From assembly GCA_016793465.1 (NCBI GenBank), contig JAEUJW010000033.1, forward strand, positions 1-64,000: 64,000 nt of DNA, in the 5' to 3' direction. Source of the stretch: Myxococcales bacterium. GTDB lineage: Bacteria > Myxococcota > Polyangia > Nannocystales > Nannocystaceae. The position numbers were made by a program, and so were the translations under genes. Below are positions 19,395-29,176 of the stretch, one piece after another; positions within the stretch are counted from its first letter, which is position 1, and the number at the start of each line of letters is the position of its first letter. The notes under the pieces were generated by a model. The model was not told the DNA's origin. It did not search any database and saw only the letters and a program-made list of their open reading frames with translations.

Positions 19395-19533
19395 CCCGAT
19401 CGCGACGACGGCCAGGGGCTCCGGCCGCCGAGCAACGCGCCCGATCGCGACGACGGCCAGGGGCTCCGGCCGCCGAGCAACGCGCCCGGTCGCGACGACG
19501 GCCGGGCCCGCGGGGGCACCGGCCGCCGAGTCC
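19395..19533. repeat. 45-bp tandem repeat, intergenic
   Basis: Two near-identical 45-base copies (19395-19439, 19440-19484) and a third diverged copy to 19533 fill the gap between the genes at 19329 and 19544. The unit is a multiple of three and open in several frames, but no convincing start exists, so it is treated as noncoding. Confidence 0.8.
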
Positions 19534-19543
19534 GGCACGGCGC

Positions 19544-20077
19544 TCAGTTGGCCGCCGACGCGTCGGCGTCGGCCGCGGCCTTCGGCTTGCGGCCGCGCCG
19601 CGGGGGCAGCTTGACCATGCCCTCGCCGTCCGCGGCCTCCTCGCCGGAGCCCTCGGCCGCGCCCTCGCCGGTCGCCGCCTCCTCGGAGCTCGCGGACTTC
19701 GTCTTGCGCCGCTTCGGCTCGCCCGCGAGGTTGATCTCGGCGAGCCGCGCCGTCAGCTCGGGGTCACCCGCCGCGAACACCCTGGCGTACGCGAGCCCCT
19801 GCTCGGCCGACCGCTGCAGGCGGGCCTTCACCTCGATGAGCCCCGCGTGGGCCGAGTCGAGCTGCTGCCGCAGCTCCTCGACGCGCGCCATCTCGGTCTC
19901 GACCAGCGCCGCCAGGTCGGTGAGGATCTTGCTGTCGACGCCCGGGAAACGGACCTCGGAGAGCGGCCCATCGAAGATGGCCACGAGCTCGCGCAACGAC
20001 GGCGTGAGCGCGTCCGAAGGAGCGGCGGCAGAGGTCGGAGTCTGGGCGGTGGGAGTCGTTTCGACGGTCTTCGGCAT
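19544..20077 (-). CDS. coiled-coil protein with AT-hook-like tail
   Basis: A 177-residue protein of unknown family. A Thr/Ala/Ser-rich N-terminus is followed by a helical, probably coiled-coil region (residues about 55-115; LAALVETEMARVEELRQQLDSAH). An acidic Glu/Ala/Gly linker leads to a basic C-terminus PPRRGRKPKAAAD that contains an AT-hook-like RGRKPK core. There is no signal peptide. A DNA-binding or chromosome-associated role is plausible from the tail only. The start ATG at 20077 agrees with a short AT-rich upstream segment. Confidence 0.65.
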   Translation of the reverse strand: MPKTVETTPTAQTPTSAAAPSDALTPSLRELVAIFDGPLSEVRFPGVDSKILTDLAALVETEMARVEELRQQLDSAHAGLIEVKARLQRSAEQGLAYARVFAAGDPELTARLAEINLAGEPKRRKTKSASSEEAATGEGAAEGSGEEAADGEGMVKLPPRRGRKPKAAADADASAAN

Positions 20078-20174
20078 GGTCTGAATTGGCGTTCAGTAGG
20101 TGCCACAAGGCGCGACTTCGGTCAAGCGCCGCGAGCACCTCGGACCTCGCCGCGCCGACGCACACGGACAGGTG

Positions 20175-20999
20175 TCACGACCCTCGCACCTTCAACTTAA
20201 TGAAGTAGTTCTCGCGCAGGAGCGACAGCTCCTCGAGCGGCACGAACCCCGCCAGCGCCAGCTCCCGCAGCACCTCGGCCTGCCCGGCCCGCACGTGCTG
20301 CTTCAACCACTCGTCGCTGTCCGCCTCGCGCCGGAAGTCGATCAGCCACAGCACCCCGCCCGGCCGCAGCGCCGCCCGCAGCGACGCCAGCGTGTGCTGC
20401 GGATACTCGAGGTGGTGGTACGCGTCGCTCATGAAGATCGCGTCGACGCTGCCTGGCGGCAGCTCGCTGCTGCGGTCGCTGGCCTGCACCAGCCGCACGC
20501 GCCCGGCGAAGCCCGCCTTCTCGACCCGGGCGCGCACGTGGTCGAGGAACCCGGGCACCACGTCGACCGCGTACACCGTGCCCTCGGGCCCGACCGCCTC
20601 CGCGAACGCCAGCGTGAACAGCCCCGTGCCCGCGCCGACGTCGGCGATCGCCATCCCCCGCGTCAGCCCGAGCGCCCGCAAAATTTCATGACGCCGGTCG
20701 TGCACCTCGCGCCCGTCGCGTTCGAACCGCCTGGCCCAGCGCCGGGCCGCCCCCGCCGTCTTGTACGGCGCGTTGATCCCCGGCTTCACGCTGGCCGTCT
20801 CGCGCGCCAGCGCCTCGCCGTCGCCCGGGGCAGGCGCGGGCGATGATATGTCCTCCGGGACAGGCTTCACTGACCCTTCGGACATGTCCCCCGGACCAGC
20901 CGCCGCGACCACCGCCGGCTCGGGCGGCGGGCTCGGCGTCGGCTCGGGCGCCACCGCGGGCGCGCAGGCCAGCACCAGCGCGAGACCCAGCCACCTCAC
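20175..20999 (-). CDS. lipoprotein-type SAM-dependent methyltransferase
   Basis: A 274-residue class I methyltransferase with an N-terminal lipoprotein signal (LALVLACAP). The catalytic domain has motif I ADVGAGTGLFT, AVDVVP after beta-2, and AIFMSDAYHHLE in the motif IV position. An exported SAM enzyme is unusual because the periplasm has no known SAM supply; the signal may instead only anchor it, or may be misleading. Residues about 38-57 are encoded by palindromic elements inserted in frame. It starts with GTG at 20999, overlapping the upstream gene's stop (GTGA), so the two are translationally coupled. Confidence 0.82.
   Translation of the reverse strand: MRWLGLALVLACAPAVAPEPTPSPPPEPAVVAAAGPGDMSEGSVKPVPEDISSPAPAPGDGEALARETASVKPGINAPYKTAGAARRWARRFERDGREVHDRRHEILRALGLTRGMAIADVGAGTGLFTLAFAEAVGPEGTVYAVDVVPGFLDHVRARVEKAGFAGRVRLVQASDRSSELPPGSVDAIFMSDAYHHLEYPQHTLASLRAALRPGGVLWLIDFRREADSDEWLKQHVRAGQAEVLRELALAGFVPLEELSLLRENYFIKLKVRGS
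20848..20884. repeat. palindromic elements inside the methyltransferase gene
   Basis: TGTCC/GGACA around TCCG (20849-20862) and TGACC/GGACA around CTTC (20871-20884) belong to the same family as 13435-13480. They encode part of the low-complexity linker after the lipoprotein signal. Confidence 0.6.
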
Positions 21000-22039
21000 G
21001 CCGGCGCCCCGATCGTGATCGTCCGCTGGATCTCCTCATTATTAAACCCGAGCGCCATCGGCCGCCGCACCCCCGGCAGCGCGACCACGTCGTACAGCTC
21101 CTCGACGACGCCGTCGAGCCGCAGCCAGTGCACGATGTCCCCGCTGCGCAGGTCGACGACGAGCAGGCCGCAGCGCGGCTCGGCCCCGCGGGCCGCGAGC
21201 TGCTCGCCGAGCTCGAGGTCGGCGAACGTCCGGCTCTTGCGCAGCTTCGACACCCCGATCACCGCGAAGTCGCCGACCACGCACAGCCCGCGCGCGTAGC
21301 CCGGACAGAACACCACCCGCTCGAACGCCCCGCGCGCCCGGTCGACGCGCCCCAAAAACCCCGAGCCCGCCTCGAGCAGCCACAGCTCGTCGCCGACCAC
21401 CCGCGGCGAGTGCGGCATGCTGAGCCCCTCGACCACCGTCGCGCCGGTGCGCACGTCGAGCACGCAGCCCCCGCGCCGCCGGTGCTCGCGCCAGCCGTCG
21501 GCCACGTCGCTGCGCCCGACCAGCGTCACGTACGCCGGCGCGCCGTCGGCGAGCGCCAGACCGTTCAGATGGCAGCGGTCCTCCGCCGCCAGCCGCGACA
21601 CGAACGCCGGCCGCCACAGCGGGGCGAAGCTCGCGCGCGGGCTCACCGTCGCCAGGCAGCTAAACAGCGTGTTGACGAACACCACCCGCCCGTCCGCCTG
21701 CACCGCGATGTCGTGCACGTCGATGTCCCCGGTCGTGTGGCTCGCCATCGGCACGTACAGCCGGTCGTGCCCCTCGTGCTCCTGCCCCGGCGCGAGCACG
21801 TTCTCGAAGCGCCACAGCTGGTACAGCGAGCTCATCCACAGCCCGCCGGGGTGCGCGCACAGCCCCATGCAGCGGTTGAAGGTGCGTTCGAACAGCGCCA
21901 GCCGCCCGCCCGGCTGGAGCCCGAGGAGGAACAGCTTGCCCGCCTGGTAGGTCGTGAACGCCAGGCTGAGCGCCTGCGCGGCCAGCCAGCCCGGCAGCCC
22001 GCGGGAGCTCAGGATCTCGAGCCGCGCCTCGCCGGTCAT
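20996..22039 (-). CDS. TIGR03032-family beta-propeller-like protein
   Basis: A 347-residue cytosolic protein matching the TIGR03032 (DUF4915) conserved family. Typical stretches are AFTTYQAGKLFLLGL, FNRCMGLCAHPGGLWMSSLYQLWRFEN, DIDVHDIAV, SMPHSPRV and LWLLEAGSGFLGRVD. The regular strand pattern suggests a beta-propeller, but no activity is established for the family. GTG/ATG starts upstream exist; ATG 22039 is preferred because TATGAT ends 7 nt before it. It overlaps the methyltransferase gene by four bases, implying a shared pathway, possibly modification of an exported product. Confidence 0.82.
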   Translation of the reverse strand: MTGEARLEILSSRGLPGWLAAQALSLAFTTYQAGKLFLLGLQPGGRLALFERTFNRCMGLCAHPGGLWMSSLYQLWRFENVLAPGQEHEGHDRLYVPMASHTTGDIDVHDIAVQADGRVVFVNTLFSCLATVSPRASFAPLWRPAFVSRLAAEDRCHLNGLALADGAPAYVTLVGRSDVADGWREHRRRGGCVLDVRTGATVVEGLSMPHSPRVVGDELWLLEAGSGFLGRVDRARGAFERVVFCPGYARGLCVVGDFAVIGVSKLRKSRTFADLELGEQLAARGAEPRCGLLVVDLRSGDIVHWLRLDGVVEELYDVVALPGVRRPMALGFNNEEIQRTITIGAPA

Positions 22040-22046
22040 GGCCGGC

Positions 22047-22052
22047 ATCATA
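22047..22052 (-). promoter_or_regulatory. -10 element close to start (22039)
   Basis: TATGAT on the minus strand ends 7 nt before the ATG at 22039. It would place the transcription start at or next to the start codon. Confidence 0.45.
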
Positions 22053-22058
22053 CCAGCG

Positions 22059-24635
22059 TCAGAGCGTCACGTTGGCCATCATGTCGGCGGAGATCCGCAG
22101 CGTCGTGACCCCGTCGCTGTAGACCTCGAAGCCGTCGACCACGCCCATGCTCATGAACCCGCCGCCGCCGAGGTCGGCCTCGACGCTGTCCTCCGGCCCG
22201 CCGAGCACCGTCAGCGCGTGGAGCTGGCGGGTCAGGATCAGCAGGTCGCGGCGCGCCAGGATCAGCGCGTTGCCCTTGCCGCCGAGGTCGATGCGCTCGA
22301 CGTCGGTGAGGTCGAGGTCCGGCCGCAGCGTCAGGTCGAGCGTCAGCCCCTCGCCGATCAGCTCCACGGCGTCCTCGTCGCCGACGCCCATGGCGACGCG
22401 CTTGAAGGCGACGTCGGCCAGCCGCACGGTGTCGTCGCCCGCGCCGGTATAAATGACGTCGGCGCCGCCCTGGCCGGTGATCGTGTCGTCGCCCCGGCCG
22501 CCGACGAAGATCTCCCCCGCCATCGTGCCGGCCAGGTTGTCCGGCCCCGGGCCGCCGACCGAGCGCGCCGCATAGTCGAAGTCGCCGCCGAACACCACGT
22601 AGCTGCGCCCCGAGCTGTCGCCCTTGGCGTCGCTGGCGAACGCCCCGTCGATCACGTCGGCCAGCCCGTCGCCGTTGACGTCGCCGGCCGCGCCGACCGC
22701 GAACGCCGAGTAGTCGCCCATGTTCTCGCCGTCGAGCGCGAACCCGCCGCTGCCCATGTACACGCTCTGCAGCGACACCAGCGTGGTCTCGCTGCGCCCG
22801 TAGACCACATACGCCCGGCCCGACAGGTCGCCCGCCGGGTTGGCCCCGTACGCGCCGATCAGCACGTCGTCGAGCCCGTCGCCGTTGACGTCGCCCGCGC
22901 CGTCGACCGAGATCCCCGCGTAGTCGCGGACCTGCTGGCCGTCGATCACGAACCCGCCGACGCCCTGCGTCAGCGCCGTCAGGTCGACGAGGTCGCCGTC
23001 CTGCTTGCCGAACACCACGTACCCGCGGCCCGCGTCCTCGCCCACCGAGTCGATGCGCGGGCTGGCCACGATCACGTCGCAGAGCCCGTCGCCGTTGACG
23101 TCCCCGACCCCGCCGACGGTCGTCCCGGTCTTGTCGTACTGCTTCTCGCCGTCGATCGCGAACCCGCCCTGGCCCATGGCCACCGCGCTCAGCTCGACCG
23201 GCACCACCCCGGTCTTGCCGAACACCACATAGGCCCGCCCCGAGGTGTCGCCCTTGATGTCCGACCCGTACGCGCCGACGATCACGTCGGCCAGCCCGTC
23301 GCCGTTGACGTCGCCCGCGCCCGCCACCGCCGCGCCGGCGAAGTCGATCATCTTCTCGCCGCGCATCACGAACCCGCCGCCGAGCTGCTGCTCGACCTCC
23401 GCGAGGTTGACCGGCTTGCCCTGCCCGCGCCCGAAGATCACGTACGCCGCGCCCGACGCCGCGCCGTTGGGGTCGGCCCCGAACGCGCCGACGATCACGT
23501 CCTGCAGCCCGTCGCCGTTGACGTCCCCGGCCCCGCGCGCGCTCGTGCCCGAGAAGTCCGACGCCTTGGTGCCGTGGATGGCGAACCCGCCGGTCCCCAG
23601 CCCCACGGTGACCAGGTACACCGTCGAGGTGTCGGACTTGCCGAACACCACGTACGTCGTGCCCGCCTCGCTGTTCGCCCCCGGCGCGCCGATCACCAGG
23701 TCCGGCAGGCCGTCGCCGTTGACGTCGCCGGCCGCGCCCACGCTCGTCCCGGCCGCCGTCGCCGGCGCCCCGATGATCTCGAAGCCCGCGTCGTCGGCCG
23801 TCAGCGTCGCCAGCGACACCGCGCCGCCGGTCGTCTTGCCGTAGACCACATAGACCTTGCCCGCGCCTCCGCCCGCCAGGTCCGCGCCGACGACCACGTC
23901 GCCGAGCCCGTCGAGGTTGACGTCGCCGATGTGGTGCACCGTGTGCCCCGAGCCGTCGCCCGGGCCCTCGCCGTCGATCGCGAACCCGCCGCGCCCGGCC
24001 GTCACCGCCCACAGCGGGATCGCCGTCGGCGACACGCCGACGCGCACCAGCGCGTCGTCGAACCCGTCGACGCCGTCCCAGATCTTGTACGTGAAGCTGT
24101 CGTCGCCCCACAGGTCGGCCGGCGGGAAGTAGGTGAACGACCCGTCCTTCTGCACCGTGACCTCGGCCCCGCCCGGCGTCAGCGGGTCGGCCGACACCAC
24201 CTCGAGCGCGTCGCCGTTGACGTCGACGTCGTTCATCAGCAGCCCCTGCGCCGCCGGCACGTTCAGCTGCAGCTTGGCCTTCGTCACGTACTTGTCGGCC
24301 ACCGCCGCCGGCGGCATGTTGGGCCCGCCGGTCGTGTCGTCGCCGGTCGTGTCGTCGCCGGTGGTCGTGCTGGTCGTCGACGGGTCGGCCGTCGACGTCG
24401 TGTCGTCGCCGGACGCCTCCTCGCCGGTGGTCGGCGGCACGCTCGGGCTGGTCGTCATCAGCCCGGTCTCGCCGTCGCCGGAGGTCGGCGCCCCGCTCGA
24501 CCCGCTCGACTCGCTCCCGGTCGCCGGCAGCGAGGAGGAGTACGAGTAGCCGTCGTCGCCGCACCCGGGAGAGAGGGCCGCGATCAAACCCAGAGCCCAC
24601 AGGTCGCAGACCCGTCGGAGCGACGCACGCTGCAT
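22059..24635 (-). CDS. surface lipoprotein with FG-GAP propeller
   Basis: An 858-residue exported protein. After a lipoprotein-like signal (LSPGCGDD) comes a Ser/Thr/Asp-rich stalk, then a cadherin-like domain (residues about 110-190; NDVDVNGDALEVV ... GSFTYFPP). About eight FG-GAP repeats follow, each with a GDVNGDGL.DVIVGA calcium loop and a YVVFGK strand, as in integrin-alpha propellers. A hemolysin-type calcium-binding segment (GGRGDDTITGQGGADVIYTGAGDDT) precedes the end. The repeats are about 180 bp apart at DNA level. The protein is probably a calcium-stabilised cell-surface adhesin or structural protein. The first in-frame ATG of the signal peptide is at 24635, with a -10 element 7 nt upstream. 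Confidence 0.9.
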   Translation of the reverse strand: MQRASLRRVCDLWALGLIAALSPGCGDDGYSYSSSLPATGSESSGSSGAPTSGDGETGLMTTSPSVPPTTGEEASGDDTTSTADPSTTSTTTGDDTTGDDTTGGPNMPPAAVADKYVTKAKLQLNVPAAQGLLMNDVDVNGDALEVVSADPLTPGGAEVTVQKDGSFTYFPPADLWGDDSFTYKIWDGVDGFDDALVRVGVSPTAIPLWAVTAGRGGFAIDGEGPGDGSGHTVHHIGDVNLDGLGDVVVGADLAGGGAGKVYVVYGKTTGGAVSLATLTADDAGFEIIGAPATAAGTSVGAAGDVNGDGLPDLVIGAPGANSEAGTTYVVFGKSDTSTVYLVTVGLGTGGFAIHGTKASDFSGTSARGAGDVNGDGLQDVIVGAFGADPNGAASGAAYVIFGRGQGKPVNLAEVEQQLGGGFVMRGEKMIDFAGAAVAGAGDVNGDGLADVIVGAYGSDIKGDTSGRAYVVFGKTGVVPVELSAVAMGQGGFAIDGEKQYDKTGTTVGGVGDVNGDGLCDVIVASPRIDSVGEDAGRGYVVFGKQDGDLVDLTALTQGVGGFVIDGQQVRDYAGISVDGAGDVNGDGLDDVLIGAYGANPAGDLSGRAYVVYGRSETTLVSLQSVYMGSGGFALDGENMGDYSAFAVGAAGDVNGDGLADVIDGAFASDAKGDSSGRSYVVFGGDFDYAARSVGGPGPDNLAGTMAGEIFVGGRGDDTITGQGGADVIYTGAGDDTVRLADVAFKRVAMGVGDEDAVELIGEGLTLDLTLRPDLDLTDVERIDLGGKGNALILARRDLLILTRQLHALTVLGGPEDSVEADLGGGGFMSMGVVDGFEVYSDGVTTLRISADMMANVTL

Positions 24636-24642
24636 GACCCGC

Positions 24643-24651
24643 ACAGTAGCA
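24643..24651 (-). promoter_or_regulatory. extended -10 promoter, FG-GAP lipoprotein
   Basis: TGCTACTGT on the minus strand; TACTGT ends 7 nt before the ATG at 24635. Confidence 0.5.
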
Positions 24652-24798
24652 GGGGGATGCCTGCGCCGGGGGGGCGGTGTCGCCCGCGTGAGGCCGCCCG
24701 CACCCAGTTTGCTACACCCGCCCGTCGCCCGCCCCGCGTCTCCGGCTTTGTGGCGCGCCCTCGCGTGTTCGCGCATCATGCGGTACGGAGAAGGTCCC

Positions 24799-26100
24799 AT
24801 GCAGCTCCAGCGCTCCCCGAGCCTCCCCGACAACAAGCCCCGCGGCCCCGCGGCCCTGCTGAGCTGCGCCCTCGCGCTCGCCTGCGGCAGCAGCGGCGGC
24901 GGCGACACGGACAGCGCGAGCGCGAGCGGCACCTCCAACATCACCACGGTCGGCGTCACCACCCCCGAGCCGACCACCGGCGCCGGCACCGACATCGGCG
25001 GCGAGGCCGACGCCACCGCCACCGGCGGCGGCTCGCAGAGCGGCGCCAGCAGCTCGGGCGACGTCGCCGAGAGCACCGGCCCCGCGACCAGCGGCAGCAC
25101 CGGCCCCGGCCCCGACGACACCGGCCCCGCCGACACCGGCCCCGCGGAGGGCGACAGCTCGTCGAGCGCGCCGATCGGCGAGCCGATGCCGTGTCAGGTC
25201 GAGGCCACCGAGGTCGAGCCGATCCCCCCGACGGTGCTGTTCCTGCTCGACAAGTCCGGCAGCATGGGCAACCTCGACGGCTACCTCTGGGACCACGACA
25301 ACAACATCCAGACCCCCAAGGTCACCCGCTGGTCGAGCCTCTACGCCGTGGTCGAGTCGCTCGTCGATCAGTTCCAGGACAACGTCGAGTTCGGCGTCAA
25401 GCTCTACCCCAAGCTCGACGCCACCCCCTACAAGAACGGCGGCGCCTGCGAGGTCACCGACGGCGTCGAGGTCGAGACGGCCCTCAACAACGCCGCCACC
25501 ATCCTCGGCACCATCCCCCCGGCCGACAAAAACGTCGAGGGCGGCACGCCGATGGAGGGCGGCATTAAGGAGGCGTTCGAGTACCTCACCGCGCTCGACC
25601 CCGACGACCAGCGCTTCATCCTCATGATCGCCGACGGCGACATCAGCAAGACCTGCGAGGACCAGGACTTCAACGAGGCCCTCATCTACATCGAGTCCGC
25701 CCTGCAGGACCACGACATCGCCACATACGTGGTCGGCATCGCCATCGACGACCCGCCCAGCAAGACCCAGCTGACCAAGCTCGCCAACGCCGGCGGCAAG
25801 CCGAGCAACGGCCCCGACCCCTACTACTCGACCCAGAACCAGATCGAGCTCGACGACGCCCTGCAGAAGATCCTCGACGACACCCTCAGCTGCACGATCG
25901 CCGTCGACCCCGAGCCCGACCAGCCCGACCTCTTCCAGGTCTGGATCGACGGCGACCAGATCCCCAGCGCGCCCGACTGCGACACCGACGGTTGGCGCTG
26001 GACCGTGCCCCACAGCGAGATCGAGCTGTGCGGCAGCGCCTGCCAGGCCCTGAAGCAGACCGGCAAGGTCGAGGCCCGCTACTTCTGCATCGCCGGCTGA
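24799..26100 (+). CDS. lipoprotein with von Willebrand factor A domain
   Basis: A 433-residue predicted lipoprotein (lipobox LACGSS), followed by a long Ser/Thr/Gly/Asp stalk to about residue 130. The vWA domain has the metal-ion-dependent adhesion site DKSGSM, the GGTP threonine loop and MIADGD. A cysteine-containing C-terminal domain follows (LSCTIAVDP ... IELCGSACQAL). vWA domains mediate metal-dependent protein binding, and the ligand is unknown. The start has a clear ribosome-binding site, GGAGAAGG. A palindromic element follows the gene. Confidence 0.88.
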   Translation: MQLQRSPSLPDNKPRGPAALLSCALALACGSSGGGDTDSASASGTSNITTVGVTTPEPTTGAGTDIGGEADATATGGGSQSGASSSGDVAESTGPATSGSTGPGPDDTGPADTGPAEGDSSSSAPIGEPMPCQVEATEVEPIPPTVLFLLDKSGSMGNLDGYLWDHDNNIQTPKVTRWSSLYAVVESLVDQFQDNVEFGVKLYPKLDATPYKNGGACEVTDGVEVETALNNAATILGTIPPADKNVEGGTPMEGGIKEAFEYLTALDPDDQRFILMIADGDISKTCEDQDFNEALIYIESALQDHDIATYVVGIAIDDPPSKTQLTKLANAGGKPSNGPDPYYSTQNQIELDDALQKILDDTLSCTIAVDPEPDQPDLFQVWIDGDQIPSAPDCDTDGWRWTVPHSEIELCGSACQALKQTGKVEARYFCIAG

Positions 26101-26129
26101 CGCGTCGCCGGCCGGCGGCCGCGGTCAGG

Positions 26130-26147
26130 CATGTCCCTCGGGACATG
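26130..26147. repeat. perfect palindromic element, CATGTCC type
   Basis: CATGTCC (26130-26136) and GGACATG (26141-26147) around CTCG. It lies between the convergent vWA and winged-helix genes, where it could terminate both transcripts. Confidence 0.75.
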
Positions 26148-26164
26148 TCCCCGCGGCCAGCCGC

Positions 26165-26530
26165 TCACTCGGTCGGCGTCTGCGCCGCGGCCTTGTTCGC
26201 CGCGGTCAACGACAGGATCAGCCTCAGCAGGTCGGCGACGCTGCGGTGCTTCTCGATGTTGTGACGGAGCGGCAGCTTGTCGTGCACCTGGTAGGTGTTG
26301 CGCCGACCCTGACGTTGGCGGGTGATATAGCCCCCGTCCTCGAGCTCGGTGACGATCCGCTGGACCGCGCGCTCGGTGATGCCCACCCGGTCCGCCACAT
26401 CACGCAGCCGGATGTCCGGATCCTGCGCGAGGCAGAACAGCACGTGGGAGTGGTTGGTCAGGAAGGTCCAATCAGACGAGGTCTCGGCCACTGAAACGGC
26501 TCCGCTGGGCTGGGCATGATACGTGCTCAT
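26165..26530 (-). CDS. winged-helix transcriptional regulator
   Basis: A 121-residue protein. A MarR/ArsR-like winged helix-turn-helix occupies residues about 22-90 ([61 protein letters not shown]). The C-terminal helix ([15 protein letters not shown]) probably dimerises. No ligand-binding domain or cysteine sensor is visible. The ATG at 26530 is the last start that keeps the full domain with a reasonable leader; an upstream in-frame ATG at 26593 would overlap the divergent maf promoter region. Targets are unknown; the divergent maf gene is the nearest candidate. Confidence 0.82.
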   Translation of the reverse strand: MSTYHAQPSGAVSVAETSSDWTFLTNHSHVLFCLAQDPDIRLRDVADRVGITERAVQRIVTELEDGGYITRQRQGRRNTYQVHDKLPLRHNIEKHRSVADLLRLILSLTAANKAAAQTPTE

Positions 26531-26619
26531 GGCGAATTGCGGAAAGGAAAACCGCGCTTTCTCGGTCTGTCCGGCGCTGCGCTGCGCGTCCATGATAGCG
26601 GGATAGGACCCAACGCACC

Positions 26620-27219
26620 ATGGAACGCCCGCTCGTCCTCGCCTCGACCTCCCCTTACCGCCACAAGCTGCTGGCCCAGCTCGACCTGCCGTTCCTGGCC
26701 GCCGCGCCGGACTACGACGAACGGGCCGAGGACCACCTGTGGCCCGCCCTCGGCCCCGAGGGCTTCCCTCTGCACCTCGGGCGCGGCAAGGCCGCCAGTC
26801 TGCGCGCCGCCCACCCCGACGCGTTCATCCTCGGCGCCGACCAGATCGCCGTCCTCCCTCCATGTGACCTCTTGCACAAACCCGGGACGCCGGAGGCCGC
26901 GGTCGACCAGCTGCTCCGCATGTCCGGACGGACCCTTCACCTGGTGACCGGGGTCGTGCTGCTCGACGCCCGCACCGGCGCCACCCACGAGGCCGTCGAC
27001 CGCCAGTCGCTGGTCCTCCGCCCGTTCGCCCGCGCCGAGGCCGAGGCCTACGTCCACCGGCACCGCCCGCTCGACTGCGCCGGCAGCTTCCGCATCGAGG
27101 ACGCGGGCATCACCCTGTTCGAACGCATCGACAGCGGCGACTTCACCGGCATCATCGGCCTGCCGCTGCTCGCCGTGTGTCGTCTGCTGCGCGCGGTCGG
27201 CCTGCTCCCCGGCCCCTGA
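26620..27219 (+). CDS. maf: Maf-family nucleotide pyrophosphatase
   Basis: A 199-residue Maf/HAM1-superfamily protein. It begins [14 protein letters not shown], the phosphate-binding motif, and has KAASLR, the catalytic-aspartate motif LGADQIAVL and a C-terminal [10 protein letters not shown]. The Tyr in SPYR and the ADQ motif are typical of the YceF (7-methyl-GTP pyrophosphatase) branch rather than the dTTP/UTP-specific branch. It removes modified nucleotides from the pool, inferred from the family. Confidence 0.9.
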   Translation: MERPLVLASTSPYRHKLLAQLDLPFLAAAPDYDERAEDHLWPALGPEGFPLHLGRGKAASLRAAHPDAFILGADQIAVLPPCDLLHKPGTPEAAVDQLLRMSGRTLHLVTGVVLLDARTGATHEAVDRQSLVLRPFARAEAEAYVHRHRPLDCAGSFRIEDAGITLFERIDSGDFTGIIGLPLLAVCRLLRAVGLLPGP

Positions 27220-27261
27220 CGTTCGTCGCGCCGCGCGCCTGCCGGCCGCTCCGCGCCGCCG

Positions 27262-27270
27262 TGCTAGCCT
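27262..27270 (+). promoter_or_regulatory. extended -10 promoter, hutU
   Basis: TGCTAGCCT ends 8 nt before the ATG at 27279; no Shine-Dalgarno sequence lies between. Confidence 0.55.
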
Positions 27271-27278
27271 CCCGCGCC

Positions 27279-28955
<1,677 letters not shown>

Positions 28956-29176
28956 TCCCCACAGCTCGCCGTGGTGACGATCATCCTCACCGCGGCGCTC
29001 CTCTCCCACGCGCCGCTCACATCTCACCGCGCCCCCGAACCGCTCACTCCGCCGCGACCTCCAAACGCTCGCCTCCGCCGCGACCCCTCAACCGCTCGCC
29101 TCCCGCCGCCCCGCCGCGACCTCCGGCCCGACCGACCCTCCGCCGCGTCACTCACCTCTCACCGCCACCGATCGCA

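Noticed and set aside
19395..19533. A small gene encoding a 15-residue repeat protein
   Set aside because: The 45-bp repeats are open in several frames because they lack stops, with no start codon context or promoter on either strand.
20848..20884. Intrinsic terminator within the methyltransferase gene
   Set aside because: The hairpins have no U-tract and lie early in a confidently coding region; they fit the dispersed palindrome family better.
22048..24600. An 850-residue ORF in another frame under the FG-GAP gene
   Set aside because: It is Arg/Gly/Ala-rich periodic shadow of the repeat propeller and shows no fold; the other frame has signal peptide and FG-GAP motifs.
21954..25568. A 1204-residue plus-strand ORF opposite the FG-GAP lipoprotein
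   Set aside because: Composition is Arg/His/Pro/Val shadow; it has no domain, and the antisense frame is clearly coding.
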